NCBI RefSeq assembly: GCF_036182465.1
Contig: NZ_CP108081.1
Location: 2,294,001 to 2,358,000 of the forward strand
From: Streptomyces sp. NBC_00258
GTDB taxonomy: Bacteria; Actinomycetota; Actinomycetes; Streptomycetales; Streptomycetaceae
Direction: 5' to 3'
DNA: 64,000 nt
The translations under genes and the position numbers were made by a program. Below, one piece after another: positions 34,533-42,819 of this stretch (position 1 is its first letter; every line of letters starts with the position of its first letter). Below the pieces are notes generated by a model that did no database searches, was not told the DNA's origin, and saw only the letters and a program-made list of their open reading frames with translations.

Positions 34533-34890
34533 CTGCATCCTTCGAAGCAACACGATCGAACAGGGGGGAGAAGCTCGGGGCAGCACTCGCCGCGCGGTGA
34601 TCCACCCCGCGGCGGGCATGCGTGGACAGCGAGCGACAACCGATTGCTGTCGCGTCAACTCGCCGCGCCTCAGGGAACCTTATCGGGTTTGATCTACCTC
34701 AGATCAACCTCACCGACCCACTTCTGTGAAGCTTTGGGAACCCTCCGACCAGCCGGAATCAGTCGACAAATCCCTTTACTCATCGGCGCGGCCGGAGGGC
34801 GCCGTGACGAAAACGGCGGGTACGGCACGGATCGCGTGGGCATGCATGTCATGATCACAGCAACCGAGTTGATCTTGAGGAGACTCACCG
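34533..34890. promoter_or_regulatory. Intergenic region (358 bp) between the conservon and the second P450
   Basis: A locally less GC-rich control region serving two divergent transcripts. It contains the inverted repeat TTGATCT-ACCTC-AGATCAA (34689-34707) about 160 bases from cvnA and 180 from the P450. No gene was recognised here. Confidence 0.5.
34689..34707. promoter_or_regulatory. Inverted repeat TTGATCT-n5-AGATCAA
   Basis: Perfect 7-bp arms with a five-base spacer in the shared control region of cvnA and the P450 at 34891. A candidate binding site for an unidentified regulator. Confidence 0.5.
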
Positions 34891-36354
34891 ATGAGCGGCG
34901 TATCAGGTTCTCCCGCCGCGGCCCCGACCGCGCCCGGCCGCCTGCCCTTGATCGGACACGGACACCAACTGGCCCGACGTCCCCTGGAGTTCATGAACGC
35001 GCTGCGCGAACAGGGCAGCGTCGTGAAGATCCTGATAGGCCCCACCGCCGCCTATGTGGTCACCGACCCGGCGGTCACCCGCCGGGTGCTGGTGACGGAG
35101 GTCGACGCCTTCGCAAAGGGCGGCAAGATCATCGATGCGCTGCGGGTGTTCTTCGGCGACGGCCTCGCCACGATCGCCGACGGCGACCTGCACATGAAGC
35201 ACCGGCGGCTGATGCAGCCGATGTTCAACAAGTCACACATCGCCACCCGTGGCGACGTCATGATCAGCCACGTACGGGCGGCGACCGAGGCCTGGACGGA
35301 GGGGGTCGCGCGTGACACGTACGAGGACATGAACGACCTGACCCTGTCGACGTTCCTCGTCGCGCTCTTCGGCTCCGGCCTGCCGGGACATGTCGAGCAG
35401 GAGTTCCAGGGCCTCATGCCGGAGATCATGCGCGGCACGATCCGGCAGACCATCCTGCCCGGTTGGGTCACGAAACTGCCCCTGCCCGCGAACCGTGCGC
35501 ACGAGCGGCGGGTGGCCCGGCTGCGGGCCCTCATCGACCAGGCCATCGACCACCACCGGGCCCAGCTGGCGTCCGCGGAGCAGCCCGCGCCGCCGCCCGG
35601 CTGCCCCGCCCATCAGGACGGCGCGCGGACCGAGGGCGCCGCGTCGCAGGCCGGCCTCTTCTCCACTCTCCTCACGGCCGACGACCCCGAGACGGGCCCT
35701 CTCTCCCGTCAACAGCTCCAGGACGAGGCGATCACCCTCCTCACGGGCGCGATCGAGACCACCGGGACGACCCTGGCGTGGACCCTGTACGAGATCAGCC
35801 GCAACCCGGGGATCGAGCGGAAGCTGCACGCCGAACTCGACGCCGTCTGCGGCGATCGTCCGCTGCGCCAGGAGGACCTGGGCTCCCTGCCGTACATGCG
35901 CAGTGTCCTCAAGGAGGCCATGCGCATGTACGGGCCCGCCTGGCTCGTCACGCGGACCACCACCCGCCCGGTCGTCCTCGACGGAGTCCCGATCCCCGAG
36001 GGCGCGGACGTCGTATACAGCCCGTACGTCCACCAGCACGACCCCGAGGTCTATGCGGACCCCGCGGCCTTCGACCCGGGCCGCTGGGAACCCGAGCGCG
36101 CCAAGAGCATCAACCGCTCCTCCTTCCTCGCCTTCGGGGACGGCCGGCGCAAGTGCATCGGCGAGGAGTTCGCCTGGACCGAACTCCTCATCGTCCTGGC
36201 CACCGTCGTCCAACGCTGGCGGCTGACCCTCACGTCCGCTCCCCCGCGCCCCCAGGCCATCGTCACGGTCAAGCCCGACAAGCTCTCGATGACACCGCAG
36301 CCGCGGGTCCCGACGAAGGCCCAGGAACACGAGGAGCAACCCGCTCCCTCCTGA
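34891..36354 (+). CDS. Cytochrome P450 (conventional, ExxR present)
   Basis: A 487-residue P450. The I-helix is TGAIETTGTTLAW, the K-helix ExxR is LKEAMRMYGP (EAMR), the PERF-like region is FDPGRWEPER and the haem-ligand motif is FGDGRRKCIGEEFAW. The N-terminal PGRLPLIGHGHQL proline-rich stretch is typical of class II-like and terpene-modifying P450s. A Gln/Pro-rich insertion (about residues 230-255) is unusual. The ATG has GGAG upstream. It is divergent from the conservon and 4.7 kb from the sesquiterpene synthase, so terpene hydroxylation is a reasonable but unproven role. Confidence 0.93.
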   Translation: MSGVSGSPAAAPTAPGRLPLIGHGHQLARRPLEFMNALREQGSVVKILIGPTAAYVVTDPAVTRRVLVTEVDAFAKGGKIIDALRVFFGDGLATIADGDLHMKHRRLMQPMFNKSHIATRGDVMISHVRAATEAWTEGVARDTYEDMNDLTLSTFLVALFGSGLPGHVEQEFQGLMPEIMRGTIRQTILPGWVTKLPLPANRAHERRVARLRALIDQAIDHHRAQLASAEQPAPPPGCPAHQDGARTEGAASQAGLFSTLLTADDPETGPLSRQQLQDEAITLLTGAIETTGTTLAWTLYEISRNPGIERKLHAELDAVCGDRPLRQEDLGSLPYMRSVLKEAMRMYGPAWLVTRTTTRPVVLDGVPIPEGADVVYSPYVHQHDPEVYADPAAFDPGRWEPERAKSINRSSFLAFGDGRRKCIGEEFAWTELLIVLATVVQRWRLTLTSAPPRPQAIVTVKPDKLSMTPQPRVPTKAQEHEEQPAPS

Positions 36355-36360
36355 TGACGG

Positions 36361-37662
36361 TCACATCCCGGTGAGCCGCTCCCGGCGCTCGGGGTCCATG
36401 ACCCCCAGCCCGGGCCCGGGAGCCAGCGCGAGCACCCCCACCTTTCCCAGGTGGGCGTTGTTCTGGACCAGACGGGCCGCCTCGGCCGTGTCGGTGAGGG
36501 GGTAGGTCTCGGTGAGGGCGGGGGTGAGGTGGCCGAGGTCGAGGAGGCGGCCGACGGCGGCCTGTTCGTGGAGGTTGGAGCCGTGGCTGCCGATGACGCG
36601 CTTGAGACGCATCCAGAGGTACCGGTTGTCGAACTCGTGCTGGTAGCCGGTGCTGGAGCCGCACGTCACCACCGCCCCGCCGCGGCGGACGACGAAGACG
36701 GAGACGCCGAAGGTGGCCCGGCCGACGTGCTCGAAGACGATGTGCGGGTCCTCCCCGGTCGCGGCCCGGATCAGCTTGCCCAGCCGTTTGCCGACCACGG
36801 CGGGATCGGCGGGCGGCTCGCTGCCGCTGAGCCCGATCTCCTCCCGGTTGATCACGTGGTGGCAGCCCAGCCGGCGCGCGTACTCCGCCTTCTGCTCGCT
36901 GCTGACGACGCCGACGGCTATGCCCCCGCCGTTGCGGACGAGCTGGACCGCGTACGCGCCGAGGCCGCCCGCCGCTCCCCAGATCAGCACCACGTCGCCC
37001 TGGGTCATCCGGGCACCCCGCTCACTGACGAGCATGCGGTACGCCGTGCCCGCGCACAGCGGGTTCGAGGCGGCCTCCTCCCAGGTCAAGTGGGCGGGTT
37101 TCGGGAGGAGTTGGCTGGTACGGGCCACGGCGTAGTGGGCCAGTCCTCCGTAGTTGGTCTCGAAGCCCCACGCCAGCATGCCGTTGCCCAGCATGCCGTC
37201 GGCGTGGGTCGCCGGATCCTCCTCGTCGACGTACACGGGGCTCACCACGACGTGGTCGCCGACCCGCCATCTGCGCACACCCGAACCCGCGCGCACGACG
37301 ACGCCCGAGGCGTCCGAGCCGATGACGTGGAAGGGCTGGTCGTGCCGGGCCGCCCAGCGGTCCTGCCGCCCGAAGTGCTTCAGGAAGCTGAAGGTCGGGA
37401 TGGGTTCGAACATCGCCGACCAGACGGTGTTGTAGTTGATGCCGCTGGCCATGACGGCCACCAGCACCTCGTTCGGGGCGAGTTCGGGCATCGGCACGGC
37501 GCCGATGTGGATGGATTTCCGTACGTCCTTGTCGGCGACTCCGGTGAAGCTGTCGACGTCCTCCGCCCGCAGGTGGGCGGCGGTGAAGCGGTCGGGTGGG
37601 GGCAGGTGCTCCAGTTCGGTGCGGGCGGCTCCCGCGACGACGGCCTCGGCCAGGGCATCCAT
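36361..37662 (-). CDS. Crotonyl-CoA carboxylase/reductase-like enzyme (CCR family)
   Basis: A 433-residue zinc-free MDR-superfamily enzyme. CCR-type segments are VLVAVMASGINYNTVWSAMFEP, FHVIGSDASGVVVRAGSGV, WGFETNYGGLAHYAV, the NADPH fold GAAGGLGAYAVQLVRNGGG, IVFEHVGRATFGVSVFV and GYQHEFDNRYLWMRLKRVIGSH. CCRs reductively carboxylate enoyl-CoAs to ethylmalonyl-CoA or longer alkylmalonyl-CoAs, which are PKS extender units. The ATG at 37662 follows AGGAGG. It is the last gene of the FAAL-PKS-esterase operon, 47 bases after the esterase, and would supply the branched extender for that PKS. Chain-length preference is not known. Confidence 0.93.
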   Translation of the reverse strand: MDALAEAVVAGAARTELEHLPPPDRFTAAHLRAEDVDSFTGVADKDVRKSIHIGAVPMPELAPNEVLVAVMASGINYNTVWSAMFEPIPTFSFLKHFGRQDRWAARHDQPFHVIGSDASGVVVRAGSGVRRWRVGDHVVVSPVYVDEEDPATHADGMLGNGMLAWGFETNYGGLAHYAVARTSQLLPKPAHLTWEEAASNPLCAGTAYRMLVSERGARMTQGDVVLIWGAAGGLGAYAVQLVRNGGGIAVGVVSSEQKAEYARRLGCHHVINREEIGLSGSEPPADPAVVGKRLGKLIRAATGEDPHIVFEHVGRATFGVSVFVVRRGGAVVTCGSSTGYQHEFDNRYLWMRLKRVIGSHGSNLHEQAAVGRLLDLGHLTPALTETYPLTDTAEAARLVQNNAHLGKVGVLALAPGPGLGVMDPERRERLTGM

Positions 37663-37709
37663 GGGGTTCCTCCTTGGGGGATCGGCTCGGGTGACGGCAG
37701 GACAGGGGG

Positions 37710-38690
37710 TCAGCTCAGGCCGAGGCCCGCCGCGAGCATGGGCCACGACGCCTTGAACTCCTGTCGCCAGTACGGCCACGCGTGTGCTCCGCCGTTGTAG
37801 AAGTGCACCTGGGCCGGGATGCCCAGGGCGTCCAGCCGTTCGGTGAACCGGTGCGCCTGGGACCAGAGGGCGCCTTCGAGCACCGCGCCTTCGAGGTTGT
37901 CGAAGTCGCCGCCCGCCAGGCCGCTGCCCTGGGAGATGTACAGCTTGGTGCCCTTGAGCTTGGCGGCCTGCGCGGAGGGGTTGTGCCGGTTCCAGTTGTC
38001 CCGGTTGAGCAGCGGGCTCCCCCAGAGGGTCAGCGGCAGCAGCTGCTCCCGGGCGACGATCGCGTTGAGCACGGTGGGCATGCCGAAGGCCGTGGTGTCG
38101 AGGATCCCGCTGTACGAGGCGGCAGCGGTGAAGGTCCCGGGGTGCCGGGCGGCGAAGGCCAGGGCGCCGTAACCGCCGGTGGAGACACCGGCGACGGCAC
38201 GTTTCGTCCCCGCCCGGAACTTCTGCTGCAGCACCCCCATCAGCTCGTCGACCTGGAACGTCTCGTAGTCCGGCGCGCCGGCACTTCCGTAGTTCCACCA
38301 GTCGGTGGGGATGCCGGTGGGGCCGGACGACGGCATCACGGTGATGACGTCCTGGCCGGCGAGGAAGTCGACGACGTCCGTCTCCCTCGTCCAGGACGTG
38401 TAGTCGTCGTGCGCGCCCTGGAGGAGGTAGAGCACGGGCCAGGTGCGGTCGGGCTGTGCGGCGTACTTGGCCGGCAGGACCACCCGTACCGGCAGGGACG
38501 CACCCACCGCCGGGGAGGCGACCGTGAGGTCGACGGTCCGGGCGTCGAGCCACTTCTCGGCGACGACCGTGGCGCCCGCAGCCACCGCGGCGGCGGGAGC
38601 GGCCGTCGTGGGTGGGGCGTTGAGCACTGCTCCCGTGCCGAGCAGGGCCGTCGTCACCGCGAGCGCGGCACATCTCCGCTTACGAGTCAT
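37710..38690 (-). CDS. Secreted antigen-85/esterase-D-like hydrolase or acyltransferase
   Basis: A 326-residue exported alpha/beta-hydrolase with an N-terminal signal peptide of about 30 residues (MTRKRRCAALAV...). The mature part resembles mycobacterial antigen 85 and related esterases: WPVLYLLQGAHDDYTSW, VITVMPSSGPTGIPTDWW, the nucleophile elbow AGVSTGGYGALAFAARHPG and the catalytic-His segment YNGGAHAWPYWRQEF. Ag85 proteins transfer mycolic acyl chains to trehalose or arabinogalactan. Here the gene is 13 bases after a Pks13-like synthase, so it may transfer or hydrolyse that enzyme's product outside the cell. Acyltransferase activity is inferred from context. Confidence 0.88.
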   Translation of the reverse strand: MTRKRRCAALAVTTALLGTGAVLNAPPTTAAPAAAVAAGATVVAEKWLDARTVDLTVASPAVGASLPVRVVLPAKYAAQPDRTWPVLYLLQGAHDDYTSWTRETDVVDFLAGQDVITVMPSSGPTGIPTDWWNYGSAGAPDYETFQVDELMGVLQQKFRAGTKRAVAGVSTGGYGALAFAARHPGTFTAAASYSGILDTTAFGMPTVLNAIVAREQLLPLTLWGSPLLNRDNWNRHNPSAQAAKLKGTKLYISQGSGLAGGDFDNLEGAVLEGALWSQAHRFTERLDALGIPAQVHFYNGGAHAWPYWRQEFKASWPMLAAGLGLS

Positions 38691-38703
38691 GGGGCAAGTC
38701 CCT

Positions 38704-41700
38704 TCAGGAGTCCCGCAGATCGCGTGTCAGCAGTGCGGCCAGCGTGTCGACGACCGGGGGGTCGAGGAGCGACAGATGGTGGCCGGGCAACGGGACGACG
38801 GTCAGGTCGGTGCAGTGCGCGTCCCAGCCGAGCGTCGCGTCGCCGCGTTCGTAACGGGGGTCGTGGACGGTGTGCGGGGCGGTCTCGCTCGCCCGGTAGA
38901 GCAGGGTTCGGCCCGCGTATCTGCCGGGCCGGTGACGCTCGCCGCTGCGCAGATCCAGGTAGGAGGTCCGCTGATGTTCGAGGACCGCATCCGGCAGGTC
39001 GACGGTGTCCTGCAGCACCTTGACGACGAGGTCGATCCGTCCCGCGTCGTCGAGCCCGGCGAGTTCGTCGTACGGCAGGTCGAGCGCGGTTCCGTAGGTG
39101 CGCTCCACGTACGCGGCGAAGTCCCGGAAGTGACGCAGGGCCAGGTCGGTCGCGGCAAGGGGGGTGGGCAGGGGAAGCACCGAGTCGAGCAGGACCAGGG
39201 CGGGGACTCTGCCGTGCGGGGCGAGAAGCCGGACCGTCTCCTGGGCGACCAGACCGCCGTACGACCAACCGCCCACCATCCAGGGCCCCTTGGGCTGCGC
39301 TTCCCGTATTCTCCGGGCGAACTCCTCGGCCCGTCCCGGCACGTCGTCGGGGTCGGTCTGCCGGTCGAAGCCGTGCACCGGGCGGTCGCCGTCGAGGCGC
39401 TCGGCCAGTCGGGCGTACACATCGGCGGATCCGCCCGCGGCATGGGCCAGGAAGAGGGGGGTGCCGGGGCCGGTTCCTGGGAACGCCCGGAGCGAGGTCG
39501 GGGCGTCCGGCCGAGTCGCGGCCACTCTTCGTACGAGCATGTCGCCGGCCGAACTCACCGGCGCCCCCCGCTCTTTCGGATCGCGGGGCGTCGCCTGCCG
39601 TCCCGGGTCGCCGGCCGTCTCCGCTTCTCCCCGGATCTCCAGCAGCTCGGCCACTCCCCTCAGCGTCCCCCGCCTGAGCAGCACCCCCGGCTCCACCTCG
39701 ACGTCGAACTCCCGCTGCACCGCGGCCCGTATCCGCACGGCCGTGAGGGAGTCCAGCCCGAGGTCGGTCAACGGGGTGTCGGGGTCGAGGCGTTCGGGGC
39801 TGTAGCCCATGACTGCGGCCACGCACAGCCGAAGCCGTTCGAGCGGACCGGCGGCCGGGTCGAGAGGCGCCGCCCGGGGCGGTTCCCCGGCCGGCTCCTC
39901 CCCCGCCCAGAAGCGGCGGTGCCGCCAGCGGGGCGGTGGGACGTCCACGATGCGGCCCTCGGGATGCAGGCCCTCCCGCGGCTGGGCCACCCGTACGCCG
40001 TGGACGAGCAGTGTGGCCAGCGAGGTTCGGAAGGTGAGCGCGTCATCGGTGTCGCGACGCAGCGTGGGCACGATCAGCGCGTCGTCGGCGCCTGCGTCGC
40101 GCAAGGTGTCTGTCAGTGGGTGCAACTGCGTGGCGTGCGGTGCGACTTCGACGAAGACTCGGTGTCCGTCCTCGGCGGCGGCACGCACCGCCTCCGCGAA
40201 GCGGACGGGGTTGCGCAGGTTGGCCGCCCAGTACTCCGTGTCACAGGGCACGCTCTCGCGGGGATCACCGAGCGCGGTGGAGTAGCGGCGGCAACGGGGT
40301 GCGGAGTGCCGGACCTCGCCCAGCTCCCACGCGAACTCCGGTAGCAGCGGCTCGACTTCGGGCGAGTGGCCCGCTCCCGACACGCCCAGAGAACGGGCGA
40401 AGCCACCGTTCTCGGTCACCCGGGCGACCAGCCCGGCCACGTCCTCGGCCGAGCCCGTGACCACGCTCTGCGTGGGCGAGGAGTGCACGGCCACTTCCAG
40501 CGTGCCGAACTCCCTTGCCAGCAGGGGGATTTCGGCCGCCGGTAGTTCCACGACCGCCATGGCTCCGCCGGTCATCCGGTCCAGCAGCCGGGAGCGCACG
40601 GCGACGATCCGGGCGCCGGTGGCCTCGTCCAGCGCGCCCGACACGACCGCCGCCGCGATCTCGCCCAGGGAGTGGCCGATGACGGCGTCGGGTTCGAGGC
40701 CGTACGAACGCCACAGTTCGGCGAGGGCGACCTGGACGCCGTAGAGCACGGGCATGACAGTGGCGGGGGTCGAGAGGTCGGCGTCGGGTCGGAGTCCGGC
40801 GCGCAGGGAGAGGCCCGCGTGGTAGCACACGATGGCTTCCAGTCGGTCGACGGCGGCCGCGAACACCGGTTCCGTCGCGAGGAGTCGGCTGCCCATGCCG
40901 GGCCACTGCGAGCCGTAGCCGGAGAAGACCCACACCATCGGTCCGGGTCCGCCCGGCCTTCCTTCCCCCGTGACCAGCCGCGGGAAGGGGTCGCCCACCG
41001 CGAGGCGGCCGAGTGCGGTGAGGGTCTCGCTGCGGTCCCGGGTCACCAGAGCCGCGCGATGGCGGCCACGGCCGGTGCGCCCCGCGAGGGTGCGGGCGAG
41101 GTCGGCGTCGCGTACGCGCCGGCTGTCGGGGGTGTCCAGCCAGGCGGCCAGCTCACCTGCGTAGGCGCGTACACGCTCCTTGGTCGGCCCGTCGAGCAGG
41201 AGCAGCGCGGGGCGCCCGGCGAGACCCTTCGCCCGGGCGGCCGGGCGGTGTTCGGCGAGGACGACGTGGGCGTTCGTACCGCCGAAGCCGAAGGCCGAGA
41301 CACCCGCGGTCGCCGTGCCCGAGTAGCGGGGCCAGGGTTCGGGCGAGCCGACCACGCGCAGGCCGAGCGCGTCGAGGTCGGCGTGCGGGCCCGGGCGGGT
41401 GAAGTGCAGGTGGGCGGGGATCTCGCCGTGGTGCAGGGCGAGCACGGTCTTGATCAGGCCCGCGATTCCGGCGGCCGCTTCCAGGTGGCCGAGGTTCGTC
41501 TTGGCGGAGCCGATCAGGAGGGGCTGGTCCAGGGGGCGGTCGCGGCCGAGTACGGCGCCGAGGGCGCTCGCCTCGATGGGGTCGCCGAGGGCGGTTCCCG
41601 TGCCGTGCGCCTCCACGTAGTCCACGGTCGTCGGGGCGGTGTGCGCCTCGGTGAGGAGGGCGCACTGGGCCTCGGTGTTGGGGGCCGTCAGCCCGTTGGA

Positions 41701-42819
41701 GCGGCCGTCGGAGTTCACGGCCGTCGCGTGGATCACCGCCAGGACGCGGTCGCCGTCGCGTTCGGCGTCCGCGAGCCGTTTCAGTACGACGACTCCGCAG
41801 CCCTCGCCGCGTACGATCCCGTCGGCCGAGGCGTCGAAGGCCTTGCAGCGGCCGTCCGGGGCGAGGGCGCCCGCGCGCTGGAAGCCGAGGGTGACGGCGG
41901 GGGTCAGGAGCAGGTTCACGCCGGCGGCGAGTGCCGTGTCGCTCTCGCCCGTCACCAGGCTGCGTACGGCGTGGTGCACCGCGACCAGCGACGACGAACA
42001 GGCCGTGTCCACGGACAGGCTGGGGCCGCGCAGGTCGAGGGCGTACGACAGGCGGCCCGCGGCGATGCTCATGGACGCGCCGGTGGCCGTCCAGGCGTCC
42101 ACGGCGTGCAGGTCGGCGGTCGTGAGGTGCGCGTACTCGTTGCCGCTGATGCCCACGAAGACACCGGTGCGGGTGCCCGCGAGCGCGGGCGCGCAGAGCG
42201 CCGCGTGGTCGAGGGCCTCCCGGGTGACTTCGAGGAGCATGCGGTGCTGGGGGTCCATGGCGGTCGCCTCGTGGGCGGGGATGCCGAAGAACTCGGCGTC
42301 GAAGCCGGCGATGTCGTCGAGACCGCCGAGGAAGGCGCCGTGCCGGGTCACGTCGTCCGGCAGGCGTGCCGGGTCCCGTACGAAGGGGTCCCAGCGGCGG
42401 GGCGGAAGTGTGCCTACCGCGTCGCGGCCTTCGGTGAGGAGTTGCCAGTAGGTGGCGGGAGACGTGACGCCCCCTGGGAAGCGAGCCCCGACGCCGATGA
42501 CGGCGACGGGGATCGGTGCGGTTTGGTCGGTGCCGGCCCGCCGTGGCTGATCGCGCAGTTCCCCGCGCCCCTTTGGGGGCGCGGTTGCCCCAAGTCGTCT
42601 CACCAGGCTGTCGATTGTCGGTGCCTCCCACAGCAGCGTGTCCGGCAGGCGTCTTCCGGCCAGTTCGCTCAGGTCGGCCGTCAGCGCCACCGCGTCCCGG
42701 GAGGTGAGTCCGGCCTCCGCCAGGGGCCTGTCGTCGGGGAGTTGGCCCGAGCTGACGCCGTACCAGTCCTGTAGGCGCCCCGCGACCAGCGCTCGGATCT
42801 CCTTGCGCGACACGCTCAT
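38704..42819 (-). CDS. Pks13-like type I polyketide synthase (ACP-KS-AT-ACP-TE)
   Basis: A 1371-residue single-module PKS. An N-terminal carrier domain has AGLTSRDAVALTADLSEL (predicted phosphopantetheine Ser40), of the FAAL-loaded type. The ketosynthase follows, with DTACSSS (Cys274), EAHGTGT (about 404) and KTNLGHLEAAAG. The acyltransferase has GHSLGE (about 714-719), AVRSRL with the carboxylate-binding Arg, and GAGH (about 813-816) at the extender-specificity motif. A second ACP (LGLDSL, Ser about 1021) and a thioesterase (GGWSYGG about 1184, PGHHLSL) end the protein. There is no KR, DH or ER, so it should make a 2-alkyl-3-keto acid. The ATG overlaps the FAAL stop (ATGA). This matches the domain order of the mycolate synthase Pks13. 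A dispersed DNA repeat is translated between ACP and KS. Confidence 0.95.
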   Translation of the reverse strand: MSVSRKEIRALVAGRLQDWYGVSSGQLPDDRPLAEAGLTSRDAVALTADLSELAGRRLPDTLLWEAPTIDSLVRRLGATAPPKGRGELRDQPRRAGTDQTAPIPVAVIGVGARFPGGVTSPATYWQLLTEGRDAVGTLPPRRWDPFVRDPARLPDDVTRHGAFLGGLDDIAGFDAEFFGIPAHEATAMDPQHRMLLEVTREALDHAALCAPALAGTRTGVFVGISGNEYAHLTTADLHAVDAWTATGASMSIAAGRLSYALDLRGPSLSVDTACSSSLVAVHHAVRSLVTGESDTALAAGVNLLLTPAVTLGFQRAGALAPDGRCKAFDASADGIVRGEGCGVVVLKRLADAERDGDRVLAVIHATAVNSDGRSNGLTAPNTEAQCALLTEAHTAPTTVDYVEAHGTGTALGDPIEASALGAVLGRDRPLDQPLLIGSAKTNLGHLEAAAGIAGLIKTVLALHHGEIPAHLHFTRPGPHADLDALGLRVVGSPEPWPRYSGTATAGVSAFGFGGTNAHVVLAEHRPAARAKGLAGRPALLLLDGPTKERVRAYAGELAAWLDTPDSRRVRDADLARTLAGRTGRGRHRAALVTRDRSETLTALGRLAVGDPFPRLVTGEGRPGGPGPMVWVFSGYGSQWPGMGSRLLATEPVFAAAVDRLEAIVCYHAGLSLRAGLRPDADLSTPATVMPVLYGVQVALAELWRSYGLEPDAVIGHSLGEIAAAVVSGALDEATGARIVAVRSRLLDRMTGGAMAVVELPAAEIPLLAREFGTLEVAVHSSPTQSVVTGSAEDVAGLVARVTENGGFARSLGVSGAGHSPEVEPLLPEFAWELGEVRHSAPRCRRYSTALGDPRESVPCDTEYWAANLRNPVRFAEAVRAAAEDGHRVFVEVAPHATQLHPLTDTLRDAGADDALIVPTLRRDTDDALTFRTSLATLLVHGVRVAQPREGLHPEGRIVDVPPPRWRHRRFWAGEEPAGEPPRAAPLDPAAGPLERLRLCVAAVMGYSPERLDPDTPLTDLGLDSLTAVRIRAAVQREFDVEVEPGVLLRRGTLRGVAELLEIRGEAETAGDPGRQATPRDPKERGAPVSSAGDMLVRRVAATRPDAPTSLRAFPGTGPGTPLFLAHAAGGSADVYARLAERLDGDRPVHGFDRQTDPDDVPGRAEEFARRIREAQPKGPWMVGGWSYGGLVAQETVRLLAPHGRVPALVLLDSVLPLPTPLAATDLALRHFRDFAAYVERTYGTALDLPYDELAGLDDAGRIDLVVKVLQDTVDLPDAVLEHQRTSYLDLRSGERHRPGRYAGRTLLYRASETAPHTVHDPRYERGDATLGWDAHCTDLTVVPLPGHHLSLLDPPVVDTLAALLTRDLRDS
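42543..42582 (-). repeat. Dispersed GC-rich palindromic repeat inside the PKS reading frame
   Basis: The 40-base stretch starting GTGGCTGATCGCGCAG and ending in GCGCCCC-TTTG-GGGGCGC is nearly identical to the intergenic element at 52211-52250 (GTGGCTGGTCGCGCAG... GCGCCCC-TGAA-GGGGCGC). It is translated in frame as a short Lys/Gly/Arg linker between the first ACP and the KS. Confidence 0.85.

Noticed and set aside
37663..38673. An N-terminal extension of the CCR frame through the esterase gene
   Set aside because: The CCR begins at 37662 behind an AGGAGG. The extension is out of frame with the clear esterase on the same strand and gives a low-complexity product.
40672..42774. A 700-codon open frame on the + strand opposite the PKS
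   Set aside because: It lies antisense to a PKS with clear motifs; its translation is low-complexity and Gly/Arg/Val-rich, as expected from the complementary strand of GC-rich coding DNA.
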